From positions 33,269 through 51,341 of the forward strand of contig NW_003149813.1 in NCBI RefSeq assembly GCF_000003605.2: a stretch of DNA of 18,073 nt, in the 5' to 3' direction. Below are positions 8,825-17,883 of this stretch, in pieces. The position numbers and the translations under genes were made by a program. The notes under the pieces were generated by a model. That model searched no databases, was not told the origin of the DNA, and was given only the letters and a program-made list of their open reading frames with translations. Each line of letters opens with the position of its first letter. Positions within the stretch are counted from its first letter, which is position 1. Source of the stretch: Saccoglossus kowalevskii. Its lineage: Eukaryota > Hemichordata > Enteropneusta > Harrimaniidae.

Positions 8825-8828
8825 AAAA

Positions 8829-9357
8829 AAAATCATGTGATGTTTGAAAGTAGTTGTTCCAGGCATGTCTGGTATATTGGGTGGGTGGACACATGTGTGT
8901 AAAGTACAAGTCTCTGTCTGAATGGGGAATTAAAACTTACTCAGCAAACATGGTGCAGGTATTACAGTTTTCAGTAATTATTCAGGCTGTCTTAGTCCAA
9001 TGTGCTTCTAAGGCAAGACACTTTCAAAATTCACTAGCTATACAGATACAGGCCAACTTTTCAATTCTAAAAATCGAAATGATGTAAACAATGGTCCTGA
9101 ATACTCTCAGGTGGTCAGGATGGGAGATGTAGGGGTATATGTATATCAACATTTCTACCATTAATTTGTAATGATCAAGCTAATCTATAATTAGCACTGT
9201 GATATTCTGCCACCTTCTGATTAAAGCCTATCATGGTGATAAATTTGTTTCAGTATAAATTTGGTTAATTGCTGCACATATGTAGATTTGCCTGTTCAGT
9301 TTATCTCTGTTGCAGTGTAGCCACTAGTATATAGCGCCACCTAGTGGCAGCAGATTC
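8829..9357. other. No gene seen; short palindrome at 9320-9348
   Basis: The only structure is gccactag (9320-9327) against ctagtggc (9341-9348), a perfect 8-bp inverted repeat with a 13-base spacer just outside the large foldback element. It may be part of its border. The 77-codon open frame at 8854-9087 resembles nothing I know. Confidence 0.4.
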
Positions 9358-9629
9358 TCAGTCTGCTTTTTGGCTGGTTCCCGCCTCAAGCGTCATAGAT
9401 CACTTTCCCGGAAATAGCAAAACTGGGGTGCAAAAATACTCCTGTTTTGTCATGGCGGAAAATACAAACATGTCAGTTTGCTGATAGTCGGTAGAAGGGA
9501 ATTTTATTTTTGTTACGTCAATTGGTACACCCAGAAGCACAATATCACGCGTGCAAGTGGATGTTACACCCCAATTTCGCATGCGAAAAGCCGTATCTTT
9601 GACTTCCGGGAAGGTAGTCTATGGCGTAC

Positions 9630-10353
9630 CCAATTTCCTTCCCATAGGCCTTTGCGCTTTAAGCAATAGTGCCTCTGCCACAGGCAGCCTTCAATTTTGT
9701 GGTCAATCACCTCACTACGCACGACAATTTTCCTGTAGTTGTTACATCTGAAAACGCATTACAAAAAGTGGAAAAAAAAACGTATGTGACATCCGAACTA
9801 TTTATTAATGTCAGACTTCAGTAGAAACGTAAATACGAATCATTTGATCACGGACTATGTTTTGCAATGTAATGTTATTGTAGTGAAATGGCGCACGTGA
9901 TAAACTAAAACTAGGGAAAACAGCGTTCTGTTTATGTACACGAGATGGGGAAAGAAATATTAAACACTAATTTTACTCGAAGAGATTTCCTAACAACCTC
10001 GTTCGTCTTGTTTTCTGGTGAATATTTCAATACTATTTCTAGCTTGAACGGATTCGATTCTCCGTGTCTAACAGTTATAGAACACACAGGTTCTAATAAG
10101 TTTATAAAGTTAGTAATTTATTGTATAATCTAATGTCTTGATAACTTTGAAAGGACTGCACTTTCCAAGCGCAAAACATGTATGTTTTAATTTAATTAAC
10201 CGAACAGTTCTTTCAGATTTAGGACATAAAACGTTTTATTAAAGTGATTGAAGTAACACGGTGGCTTAAGCGTAACTGTGTTAACCAATGGGGTCTTGTA
10301 GTTCGAACACATTCAAATATGCAAATGAGTTCTATGCAAAGCTGCTTTGTGCA
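9630..10353 (+). repeat. Left arm of foldback element
   Basis: It begins ccaatttccttcccataggc and ends gctgctttgtgca. It pairs with the right arm through recognisable blocks such as tatgtgacatccgaactatt, cgtaaatacgaa and gcttgaacggattcgat. Confidence 0.85.
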
Positions 10354-10392
10354 GTGATGATAAGTAACGCGTATCGAACTGGGCGGAGTTCG

Positions 10393-11164
10393 TGCACAAA
10401 GCAGCTTTGAATAGGACTCATTTGCATATTCGAATATGTTCGAACTACGACCCCGTCGGTTAACAAAAGTTATGCGTAAGTCACTTGGTTACTTTAATCA
10501 CTTTAATAAAACGTTTCATGCCCCGACTACGAATAAAATGTTCTGTTGATTAAAATATACATGAGCACAATCCTTTCCTCCATGCCAAAGCATTAGTTTC
10601 TACTATAAATGACTAAATTTATAAACTTACTAGAACCTGTGTGTCCTATTGCTGTTAGACGCGCAAAATCGAACCCGTTCAAGCCAGAAATAGTATTTAA
10701 ATATTTACCAGAATACAAGATGAACTGAAATGTTAGGAAACCCCTTTCAGTGAAATTAGTCTTTAATATTTCTTTCCCAACTATATACATTAACAGAACG
10801 TTTTTTTCTCCCAAGTTTTAGTGTATCACGTGCGCCATTTCACTAAATTAACATTGCCTTGCAAAACATAGTCCGCTATACAATGGTTCGTATTTACGTT
10901 TTTACTGAAGTCTGACATTAATGAATAGTTCGGATGTCACATACGTTTTTTTCCCACTTTTTGTATTTTGGTTTCAAATGAAACAACTGCGGAAAAATGG
11001 CCGTGCGTAGTGAGGTGATTAACCACAAAATTGAAGGCTGCCTGTGGCAGAGGCACTATTGTGTAAAGCGCAAAGGCCTCTGGGAAGGAGATTGTGCACA
11101 AAGCGAACTCCGTACAGTTCGATACGCGTTATTTAAAGTGCAAAGGCCTCTGGGAAGGAGATTG
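10393..11164 (-). repeat. Right arm of foldback element
   Basis: It starts tgcacaaagcagctttga at the loop and runs to the block caaaggcctctgggaaggag, which is present twice (11071-11090 and 11141-11160). The second copy extends the match to the left-arm start, so a 70-bp step was duplicated or inserted at this end. Confidence 0.85.
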
Positions 11165-11206
11165 GGACAGCGCTTCCTGTCACAACACAACGCCTGCGTT
11201 CTACTT

Positions 11207-11558
11207 GCCATTCGCAAAGGACGCCGGAACCAGCGAAAGTCTGCTTTTCGCTGGTCCCCAGCGTCCTTTGCGAATGGCTTGGTACGCCATGACACTTGAG
11301 GCCGGAACCAGCGAAAGTATGCTTTTCGCTGGTCCCCAGCGTCCTTTGCGAATGGCTTGGTACGCCATGACACTTGAGGCCGGAACCAGCGAAAGTCTGC
11401 TTTTCGCTGGTCCCCAGCGTCCTTTGCGAATGGCTTGGTACGCCATGACACTTGAGGCGGGAACCAGCCAAAGTCTGCTTTTCGCTGGTCGCCAGCGTCC
11501 TTTGCGAATGGCTTGGTACGCCATGACACTTTAGGCGGGAACCAGCCAAAGTCTGCTT
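11207..11558. repeat. 78-bp minisatellite with hairpin units
   Basis: The anchor ggaaccagc occurs at 11226, 11304, 11382, 11460 and 11538, exactly 78 bp apart. Each unit contains accagcgaaa against ttttcgctggt with a six-base loop (the later units have accagccaaa). The first unit is preceded by gccattcgcaaaggacgc (11207-11224), a perfect inverse of 11261-11278, so the array opens with a palindrome of about 70 bp. Because 78 is 26 codons, long open frames run through it on both strands; I regard them as artefacts of the period. Units differ by only a few bases. Confidence 0.95.
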
Positions 11559-11560
11559 CA

Positions 11561-11767
11561 GTCTTGTATTTTTTCTGTTCTAGAAATTCATTTACGACGA
11601 CGGCAGCCCTATGCGTAGTTGTTCCACCTGCTCACATAAGCTCACACACGGTTACCTTTTTAGTAACCGTGGCTCACACAATGGTCCAATTTTGCCGACT
11701 CAACAGTGAAAGTTCTTTTATCTTCAATTGTGAAAAGACCACCTGCTCGGAATGTCCACGAAACAAC
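11561..11767. other. No gene seen upstream of the gag-like frame
   Basis: Between the foldback element and the DIRS-like fragment there is only a short inverted repeat, ggttac...gtaacc (11650-11670 region). It may hold the 5' leader of the retroelement. No repeat partner was found downstream. Confidence 0.35.
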
Positions 11768-12858
11768 ATGGCGGCGTCAGAATCTCATGATTCGCTTCCA
11801 CGAATGTCGGCCCTCAAAACCACCTTCCGGTCCACAAGCAGAGAACAGATGGTAATGCTTAATTAATTCTATACGACATGAAAATGACAATCTAGAACTG
11901 GAAATGGAATTGCAACGACAAATGCTCAAAAACAGCAATTTTAAATCAATTGTTAAAAGCAACCGCTGCTCCCGCCATGCAAATCCATCCAAGCCAAAAC
12001 CGCCTGTTCCAAATATGACGACTCTATCTCCAAAATGATAAATAAAACCAAAAAATCATCTTAAATTAGAACATAACTCATCATCAGACAGCAGCAGTGA
12101 CTCTTCCAGCACAACGAATACATCCAGCCAAAATGAGACTGCCACCAAACAAACCCTAGGTAAGCTGTTTAATAGATGAAATTCCTTACGCTCAACTCAG
12201 CTTGGCAGCCTTAAAAAGAGGTGAATTGTATATAATCAGCTACATTGAAAATAAAAAACATAAACAAGCACGCACAGAGCACTTTATGGAACTTTTACAC
12301 CTTTCTGAAACCTTTGCCTGTGATGAAATTCACCAATTCCATGCTGAAGTTTTGCGTGCCATTGAGCGAGGTTGAAGGTCATGGGATGATATATTTGAAA
12401 AAGAAAGGGCAAGATGTTTACATAGCAAGCTCACAAAGAAACCCAAATCTGCCACAGTCCGATATTGTGCTGCATATCAGGATGGCAAGTGTTCAATGGT
12501 CAAAGATCACAAGAATTACGTTGGTGAGCTGGAAAAGCACATCTGTCGTCCATGTTTAAAAATTCGTTCTATTCATTCATCTCACCAGGCTGAAGACTGC
12601 CCACACCATCCAAAGCATGACCGACTCCCCAGTCTAAACTATGCTGCCCACTTTATTTCACCATCCAATGACATTAACAAAAAAATAACATTACTACAGT
12701 TAAAGAAATGTATTCTGTCACTGCACAATGACATAGCCACTGTTGCTAGACAACCATTACATAATGCCACCGATGCTACTCCCATCCACTCATCCGATAA
12801 CATAGCCACCGCTGCTGCCAACCTATATTTACCTCCTCCTATGTTTACCTCCTCCTAA
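11768..12858 (+). pseudogene. gag-like protein of a DIRS/Ngaro-like retroelement, broken
   Basis: A favourable start (aacATGG at 11768) opens a frame of 32 codons. A shift near 11860 leads into an acidic/basic helical stretch (NLELEMELQRQMLKN), which ends at 12038. A Ser-rich linker follows. From 12175 the frame reads EIPYAQLSLAALKRGELYII, FMELLHLSETFACDEI and FHAEVLRAIERG, then a TGA at about 12373, then RSWDDIF. The zinc-knuckle-like part is CAAYQDGKCSMVKDH with HICRPCLK and a later H/C pair (about 12460-12600), a plausible nucleic-acid binding site. The downstream RT fragment on the same strand supports a gag role. Family recognition is by memory of similar proteins in invertebrate YR retroelements and is not certain. 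Confidence 0.55.
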
Positions 12859-12949
12859 TAACTTAGCCACCGATTCTGAACAACTGTTCCGTCTTGCCAC
12901 CGATGCTGCTCCCATGCACTCATCAGATAATGTAGCCACCGATGCTGCC
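12766..12949 (+). repeat. Imperfect 54-bp direct repeats coding an Ala-Thr-Asp motif
   Basis: Segments 12766-12819 and 12896-12949 both run gccaccgatgct...cccatccactcat(c)...gataa...agccaccg, with few changes. The encoded phrase ATDA(T/A)P(I/M)HSSDN appears in both. They are 130 bp apart and now lie in different frames. Further ATD phrases occur near 12863 and 13021. This looks like a repetitive linker between gag-like and RT parts. Confidence 0.7.
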
Positions 12950-13060
12950 TACCAGCCTCCATCTGATAGCATGGCCTCCAGTGATAAACAACTAAAGACG
13001 GTCTGTCTTTAGACCACCTTGCCACCGATCATTTCTCTCCAACCAACAACATAGCTGCCG

Positions 13061-13792
13061 ATGCACCACAACCTGTCAGAATGTCACAGTATCCAGTCAC
13101 TTCTGCTGCCCATAATCACAGTCACCACAAACTATACCAATACCACTAAAGCTCAATCAACAGAAACAACCAATCATGCCAATAAATTGTTTTATTATCC
13201 ACACTATTGTGCTGATTCTTGTCAACCCAATACTACAACATCCGCAGTTACTTTTACCGACAATTTGCCAGATCCATTATCAGACAGGCCACCTATTTTA
13301 CAAAACAATGTAGCCGAACATATTAACACACACAATATTGTTTATGCCTTGCACCAATCAAATTACTGTTGCAGTTGTATACTAGTGCCATCCACATTTG
13401 ACATTACACAGTGGCGACAAGCTTTAAACGGCTACCATGACAATATCGTAGCAAACTTTTTAGAATATGGATGGCCTATTAATTATGCGGCATTTATGCT
13501 GCCAGTTGCAATGCTACATAATCACAATTCATCAGTAGCTTTCGCATCTCATGTTGACAACCATGTCTTGACAGAAGTCAGTCATGGTGCATTCTTGGGA
13601 CCCTACGAGACAAATCCATTTAACATTCAACTTGCCCACTCTCTTTTATCAACAGTCCCCCCAAAAAACTTGCAAGAATGCAGAGTACCGGGTAATCATG
13701 GACTTTCCTATCTTTACTTGGGAGAACCATTCAAGCTTCGGTACCCATTCATTGATAACCTTTTTAACTTTTTGTTGAAGCTTTGGCCCTAA
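13061..13792 (+). pseudogene. N-terminal part of DIRS/Ngaro-like reverse transcriptase, truncated
   Basis: A 243-codon frame; the first 105 residues are Thr/Asn/His-rich linker. RT similarity starts about residue 108: PSTFDITQWRQALNGYHDN, FLEYGWPINYA, then a run of NHNSSVAFASHVDNHV, TEVSHGAFLGPYETNPF, and SLLSTVPPKN followed by RV. The pattern NHxSA...E...GAxLGPF..NPF...SPLxTVPKK...RVIxDLS is characteristic of RTs of DIRS/Ngaro tyrosine-recombinase retroelements. A one-base shift near 13690 splits EYRVIMD (other frame) from LSYLYLGE. The sequence then ends at 13792 with no catalytic YxDD-type box, RNase H or tyrosine recombinase. The fragment is 5'-truncated pol only and cannot function. It follows the gag-like region with a short frameshifted gap. 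Confidence 0.7.
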
Positions 13793-15629
13793 ATATGCAG
13801 TGGAATAATTTAAAAAAAAATAAAATAGATATAAGTAACTATTTTGATATTTTTGCAAGATAATCAAGATGATCGTCAAATCATGCATCTGTTGAACATT
13901 TTTTTTTCATGTATGAAGCATTTGTCGTATCTGCATATTTTCTATTGTGCTATTTTTGTTTGTTTAGTGTGCAACAAACAAAAACATACAAAGCAACCCT
14001 TCATGCAAAATTGATCTTTTCATTTTCTAGAAATCCTACAAATACACTAGAACATGTGTATCGATACAACTACTGCAAACAATAACAATATGACAAACAT
14101 TTATTTCCAAAAGCACAAACTATGTATAAATTAGTAAAACTGGATGAATGTTTAACTAAACTCCAATAGAATACAAATTATGAAAGGCTATAATCAAACC
14201 TGTGTGAAACAATTTGTTTTAATCAGCACAGACCTTTTTCAAAGTCACAGGAGTTTAGTTGAGCTCACCAGAAATGCTGAAATCCCATAACTATACAAAT
14301 TTACTCATTACAAAGTAAGCACATTCCTAAAAATGATTTAAATTCTTAACATTGTGAATAAAACATATTACATTAAGTTGCTAAAAACAGTAATGTGGGT
14401 TAATAATATAATTATGTAAAAATATAGAGACAAGTTCAGTTCACAAGGTTATATTGTAAAACACATTGCGTTCCACAAAAAATTTCAGAACAATTATGGC
14501 GTGGTTTATAAAATTGCATTCCAGCTTTACCAATACAAATTAAGATTAATTTAAGATAATCGTTTAAATTCATATACTGCAATTAATTTCTCATTATTCT
14601 TCTGCAATCTCAAGATTTAATGGTGTATATAGCAATCATAATTTGAAAAGTTAGAATGCAACTTTAACAAAAACTTGAGTATTAATTATAATTCATTAAA
14701 TAAGGCAGTTTGAGCACAATGACTACATTTACAAAATTTTGAGATATGAAGAAATAATTGAACCACAGAACCAATGCAAGACAGGAAAATGGTGCTATTT
14801 TTCAAGACATTATAGACTTGTTTCTTTGTCTGCATTTTTGGAATTCTAATATCATCCATTCTAAACTATCAAACTAACAGCACTATATTTATACAGAAAA
14901 TTAAAAATCTTGAAAACAGTTGAATAATTTCTGGTTCTAATATGATGTCTCCATTTCCTCCTGAAAAGAAAGAAAATAACAAGGTTCAATGAATCCTGTG
15001 AAATGATTCATAAAGTTGTACTCAAGAAAACTAAAATATATCCGACCACATGACTTATGTAATCTCTTGATTGCCACATTCCATAAAGGTCTTTGAAATC
15101 ATATTTTTTTTAACAACTTGTATTTACATTTAGAATTTGAGTTCAACAAGAGGAGTTGCAACAACTCAATATTCTAATATGCCAAGCTTATTTATTGGAA
15201 GAGAACAAGTCAAGCAAAATTGACATTTCACTTTAATGGTTGGCAAGTTCACAGAAATTGGACATTGAAATTTAAGTATTTTGAGAGTCCAAGAAATTTG
15301 ATAACTACAAGGATAATTAACTAGAGGAAAACTACATCCTGCTTGGCAAATTGGATGCTAGTGTGTTAAAATAACATTCTTCACCTACTATACATTCCAA
15401 AGTACTGAGAACAGAAGCAGGAAATAATAGAAATTGATAAACGTTCTCTCTGGTGAGTGCTTGACTACAAAGAGCTTTGACACAAAGCATTTTATACATA
15501 TAGAAGTTGGTTTGTGAATGGCTGTATGGACAGTGCTGATTTTAGTTGACTTAATCAAAATGCTATACTATTGCTATACTAAAACAACAAACAAATATAT
15601 TATTAAAAATGTTGATTATCTCGATATGA
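13793..15629. other. AT-rich region, no gene recognised
   Basis: About 1.8 kb with no sizeable open frame and no strong repeat. If the exon candidate just above is real, part of this would be its 3' untranslated region on the minus strand; a possible AATAAA signal in that sense is at 15191-15196. I see no RNA gene. Confidence 0.5.
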
Positions 15630-15868
15630 CTATATAACATTATTATAACTGACTACACCTACAAAGTCATCTTGGATATCAGGAGAAACTTCATATCTAT
15701 TTGTCATAATTGTGTTATGTGAAATTCGTCCAAATCGCCTGCAAACTGGTTTACGTTTACGCATAATAACTGGACTTGGGATTGGCAGCTAGAATAATTG
15801 AATAATAGCACAAGAATTAATACAATACAGGAATAGAAATAAGGTGTGAGATCAATGCTGGCTCCAAC
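15630..15868 (-). CDS. Candidate terminal exon of an unknown host gene
   Basis: Two acceptor-like sites face the same open sequence on the minus strand. The stronger, cctgtttctttgcag, puts the exon start at 15868; its frame is open for 54 codons to a TGA at 15704-15706 and begins with a hydrophobic run (FYSCIVLILVLLF). The weaker, attattctag, starts at 15788; its frame is open for 52 codons to TAG at 15630-15632 and reads SPVIMRKRKPVCRRFGRISH then SPDIQDDFVGVV, basic then acidic. I recognise neither protein. Either could be chance in AT-rich DNA, but a polypyrimidine tract followed by an open frame is unusual in this neighbourhood. No upstream exon was identified. Confidence 0.2.
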
Positions 15869-16099
15869 CTGCAAAGAAACAGGTTACATTACAATATAGA
15901 AAGAGAGAAGAAGACTGATGAGGATGTAGACTAGTACGGTAATGAAATTGAACTACATAATCCCCATTAAGTATTAGCTGTAGTCAATGTAAATGTTCAT
16001 TACAAGTGACATGTAGAAATGACAGATCAATGTATTTTTAACACTAACACAGATTATAGATTGTGTTACTGTCAGTATAGTACCTACATAGAAACTTTG
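15869..16099. other. No gene seen
   Basis: A spacer between the exon candidate and the repeat element. I see only AT-rich sequence. Confidence 0.5.
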
Positions 16100-16516
16100 A
16101 ACTGAATTGAACTATATCTTACAGAGGAAATAGCATGAAAAAAAAAACGCAGCCAGTCGGTTTCAAGTATCTCCAAAAGAAATATGGCTTACATTATAAC
16201 CTAATATGTAATGTCATCATACAAAGTTTGATTGAAATTGCCCTATTCAACTTTGAACTGAATCAGGCCATATCGCCCTGTTCAGCTCCAAGAAATAGTT
16301 CCGGACATGTTACAGAACGATATTTTATGTTTTTTTTGACAAAATGGCCACCATTTCGACAAATTTGATCAAATCTCAAGACAAAACATGTTGTTGTGTT
16401 ACCTTGCAGTATACCGATGTACAAACTTTCAAGTAAATCAGGCCATATCTTATGGAGGAATCAGCGCAAAAACATAAACAAAATGACCGCCAGTTGGCCA
16501 TTTTAGATCGAATCTC

Positions 16517-16539
16517 AAAAAAAAAAAAAAAAAAAAAAA
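16517..16539 (+). repeat. Run of 23 A
   Basis: An uninterrupted A tract after gaatctc inside the degenerate array. The related place near 7690 has a shorter A-run, so this is probably slippage in a repeat unit and not a retroposed tail. Confidence 0.9.
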
Positions 16540-16807
16540 TGACGTACACCTGTAACCCAATATGCATACAAAGTTTGATTGAAATCACCCTGTTCAGCTC
16601 AAGAAACAGTTTCGGACACATTTAAATATCAGAATTTAGCAAATTTGAGGGACAAAATGGCTGCCAGTCAGCCATATTTAATTGAATCATAACGAAAATT
16701 GGTGTGCATATGTAGGTCATCATATATTGTCTGTATGCCAAATTCGGTCAAAGGGTGTCCGAGAAATGGCTCCAGACGGACACACAAACACACGCACAGA
16801 ACCCAAA

Positions 16808-16844
16808 TAGTCCCGGTTTTCGGACTTCGTCCGAACGAGGACTA
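16808..16844 (+). other. Terminal hairpin of the 16.1-16.86 kb element
   Basis: Inner stem TTCGGAC/GTCCGAA (16819-16835) around TTC; outer stem TAGTCC (16808-16813) with GGACTA (16839-16844); five As follow. The layout equals that of the 8794-8824 hairpin, though the sequences differ. Confidence 0.7.
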
Positions 16845-16856
16845 AAAACAGGTATT

Positions 16857-17285
16857 AAGTTTAATAATTAATATGGTAGCCATGAAGACCATTTTATGCC
16901 CGGAACTTAGCAGAGCTAAAACATAGCAAAACTATTGAATCCTTACCCGCAAAGAAATAGTTGATGCAACTGGTTATATGTTGAGACCAAGAATTGGCTA
17001 AATTCTTGAAATAGTGAAATTTTCTAACATAATTTTCATTTCTTACTACCAAATATCACTCAAAGCTATACATTTGGGGGAGGGGTGTTGATTTTGTGAT
17101 GTTCTGCTTCCATAGATTTTTGTAGTTTCTCTAGAGTAGTGGTTGGTCATTATGAAGGGAATGGCCTTGGAAGAGAAAACCTTTGGAAGTGTCTTCATCG
17201 AATTAAAAGCTCTGCAGGTATTACTGGTACTGTTGGTGGGATTTAACGTTGTTTGATTCCACAGTATTTCTCATTGGTAGTGACA
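16857..17285. other. Probably eroded Helitron sequence; nothing firm
   Basis: On the minus strand the Helitron-like reading fades after the stop at 17286-17288, with short unconnected pieces below it. No repeat or RNA gene is visible. Confidence 0.4.
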
Positions 17286-17877
17286 TCATTCACAAAACTG
17301 CTCAATCACACTTTCATTAAGAGTGTTATGTAACCATATATCAGAGACAGTTATACCCTGTGATTTGCTCACTAAATAAATGCAGAGCCTGTAACACTTT
17401 ATAAGGACGAATATTTTCAAACTGAACATGACCGCTGTAAGATAGTTTCCTTTTCAGTTTAATGGGTACTGTTTCTGATTCACTTAATTTTTCGTGGTAA
17501 ATTCACAATTGTGCTATTTACATTAGCAACTCTGTTGACAATATTACAATATTGACCACCACGTGGTAGTTCTCTTATTTGCATAAATGGAATTCTTGAA
17601 GAAATCAATCTTTCTTCAAGTGGGTATAAACTTAATTTAGGATTTTTGTCAGGAAATTTCATTTTATTAGCATATGAACATGATGGGATAGCTCCAATTT
17701 GCAGGTAATTAGAACAAGTATTAGATATCAATTGTTTATCACTTACTGATTTAAAATCAGTTATACATAATTCAGCAAGTTCCTCATTATATTTATCATG
17801 ATTACATTCAATAACAGAATGTCTATACCATGTTTGATAACAGCAATTTTTTAAAACTAACGCCGAAGGCGCATATT
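17286..17877 (-). pseudogene. Helitron/Helentron helicase-type N-terminal fragment
   Basis: Minus-strand reading starts at the hairpin (17853-17883) with CCYQTWYRHSVIECNHDKY and continues in one frame to 17480, with LEERLISSRIPFMQIRELPR and GGQYCNIVNRVANVNSTIVN. These phrases match the conserved segment of Helitron-group proteins that precedes the Rep/helicase domains (PLEERLIxPRIPFMQIRELPRGGQ, the DUF6570-type region). After a TGA, other frames carry ESETVPIKLKRKLSY, VQFENIRPYKVLQALH and ITVSDIWLHNTLNESVIEQF. There are therefore at least two lesions. The Rep and helicase motifs themselves are absent from the window. In autonomous elements the protein drives rolling-circle transposition; this fragment cannot. 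Confidence 0.65.
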
Positions 17878-17883
17878 AGTTTT
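17853..17883. other. Third hairpin, adjoining the Helitron fragment
   Basis: Outer arms aaaactaa (17853-17860) and ttagtttt (17876-17883), with inner stem cgcc/ggcg around gaa (17861-17871). It sits exactly where the helicase-like frame begins, so it may be the end of another Helitron-group element that truncated it. Confidence 0.6.

Larger units (their letters stand above)
7440..8828 (+). mobile_element. HINE/pearl-like tandem-repeat element (non-autonomous Helitron group)
   Basis: The parts lie in this order: degenerate repeats (7440-7850), near-identical tandem units (7855-8680), an ACG microsatellite (8755-8777), and a terminal hairpin followed by an A-run (8794-8830). That order is what is described for pearl elements and Helentron-associated interspersed elements of marine invertebrates. 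No protein is encoded. The left boundary is not visible and I chose 7440 because phrases such as tctgagaga...tgtagtacc first appear near 7460. Assignment to the Helitron group is by architecture, supported loosely by the helicase fragment at 17.3-17.9 kb. An ordinary satellite array is the main alternative. Confidence 0.55.
9358..11560. mobile_element. Large foldback (long inverted-repeat) element
   Basis: The left arm (about 9630-10353) matches the reverse complement of the right arm (about 10393-11094) almost to the centre, leaving a loop of about 39 bases at 10354-10392. Over a 186-base stretch I counted about 31 differences and no gaps, so the arms are near 83% identical there. Further out, tggctggttcccgcct (9371-9386) pairs perfectly with 11533-11548, which places the outer ends near 9358 and 11560. 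The right arm alone carries a 78-bp tandem array. No transposase is encoded, and the matching open frames in the arms (9945-10133 plus, 10593-10814 minus) reflect the inversion, not a gene. No target-site duplication was identified. Confidence 0.8.
16100..16856 (+). mobile_element. Second hairpin-ended degenerate tandem-repeat element
   Basis: Phrases recur along the segment: acaaagtttgattgaaat at 16220 and 16568, ccctgttcagctc near 16276 and 16589, gttccggacat and gtttcggacac, and aaaatggccacc / aaaatgaccgcc / aaaatggctgcc. Unit length is irregular, about 150-350 bp. The segment ends with a CA-rich microsatellite (gacggacacacaaacacacg), a hairpin and an A-run, the same order as the 7.4-8.8 kb element. 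I infer a HINE-like, non-autonomous Helitron-group element. It encodes no protein, and the open frames inside (16135-16368, 16376-16621) look accidental. The left edge is approximate. Confidence 0.5.

Noticed and set aside
9945-10814. Two similar small proteins, 9945-10133 (plus) and 10593-10814 (minus)
   Set aside because: They are the same sequence in inverted arms. Of about 31 base differences only four or five are silent, so there is no sign of selection on protein.
11056-11534. Overlapping open frames of 100-157 codons on both strands
   Set aside because: They arise because the 78-bp repeat is a multiple of three and lacks stops in several frames; the peptides are simple 26-residue repeats on both strands.
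12157-12174. GTAAG...AG mini-intron in the gag-like region
   Set aside because: It would be only about 15-18 bp, below any normal intron size; a frameshift or stop from decay is simpler.
16135-16621. Open frames at 16135-16368 and 16376-16621
   Set aside because: They run through degenerate repeats and homopolymers, and resemble no protein family.
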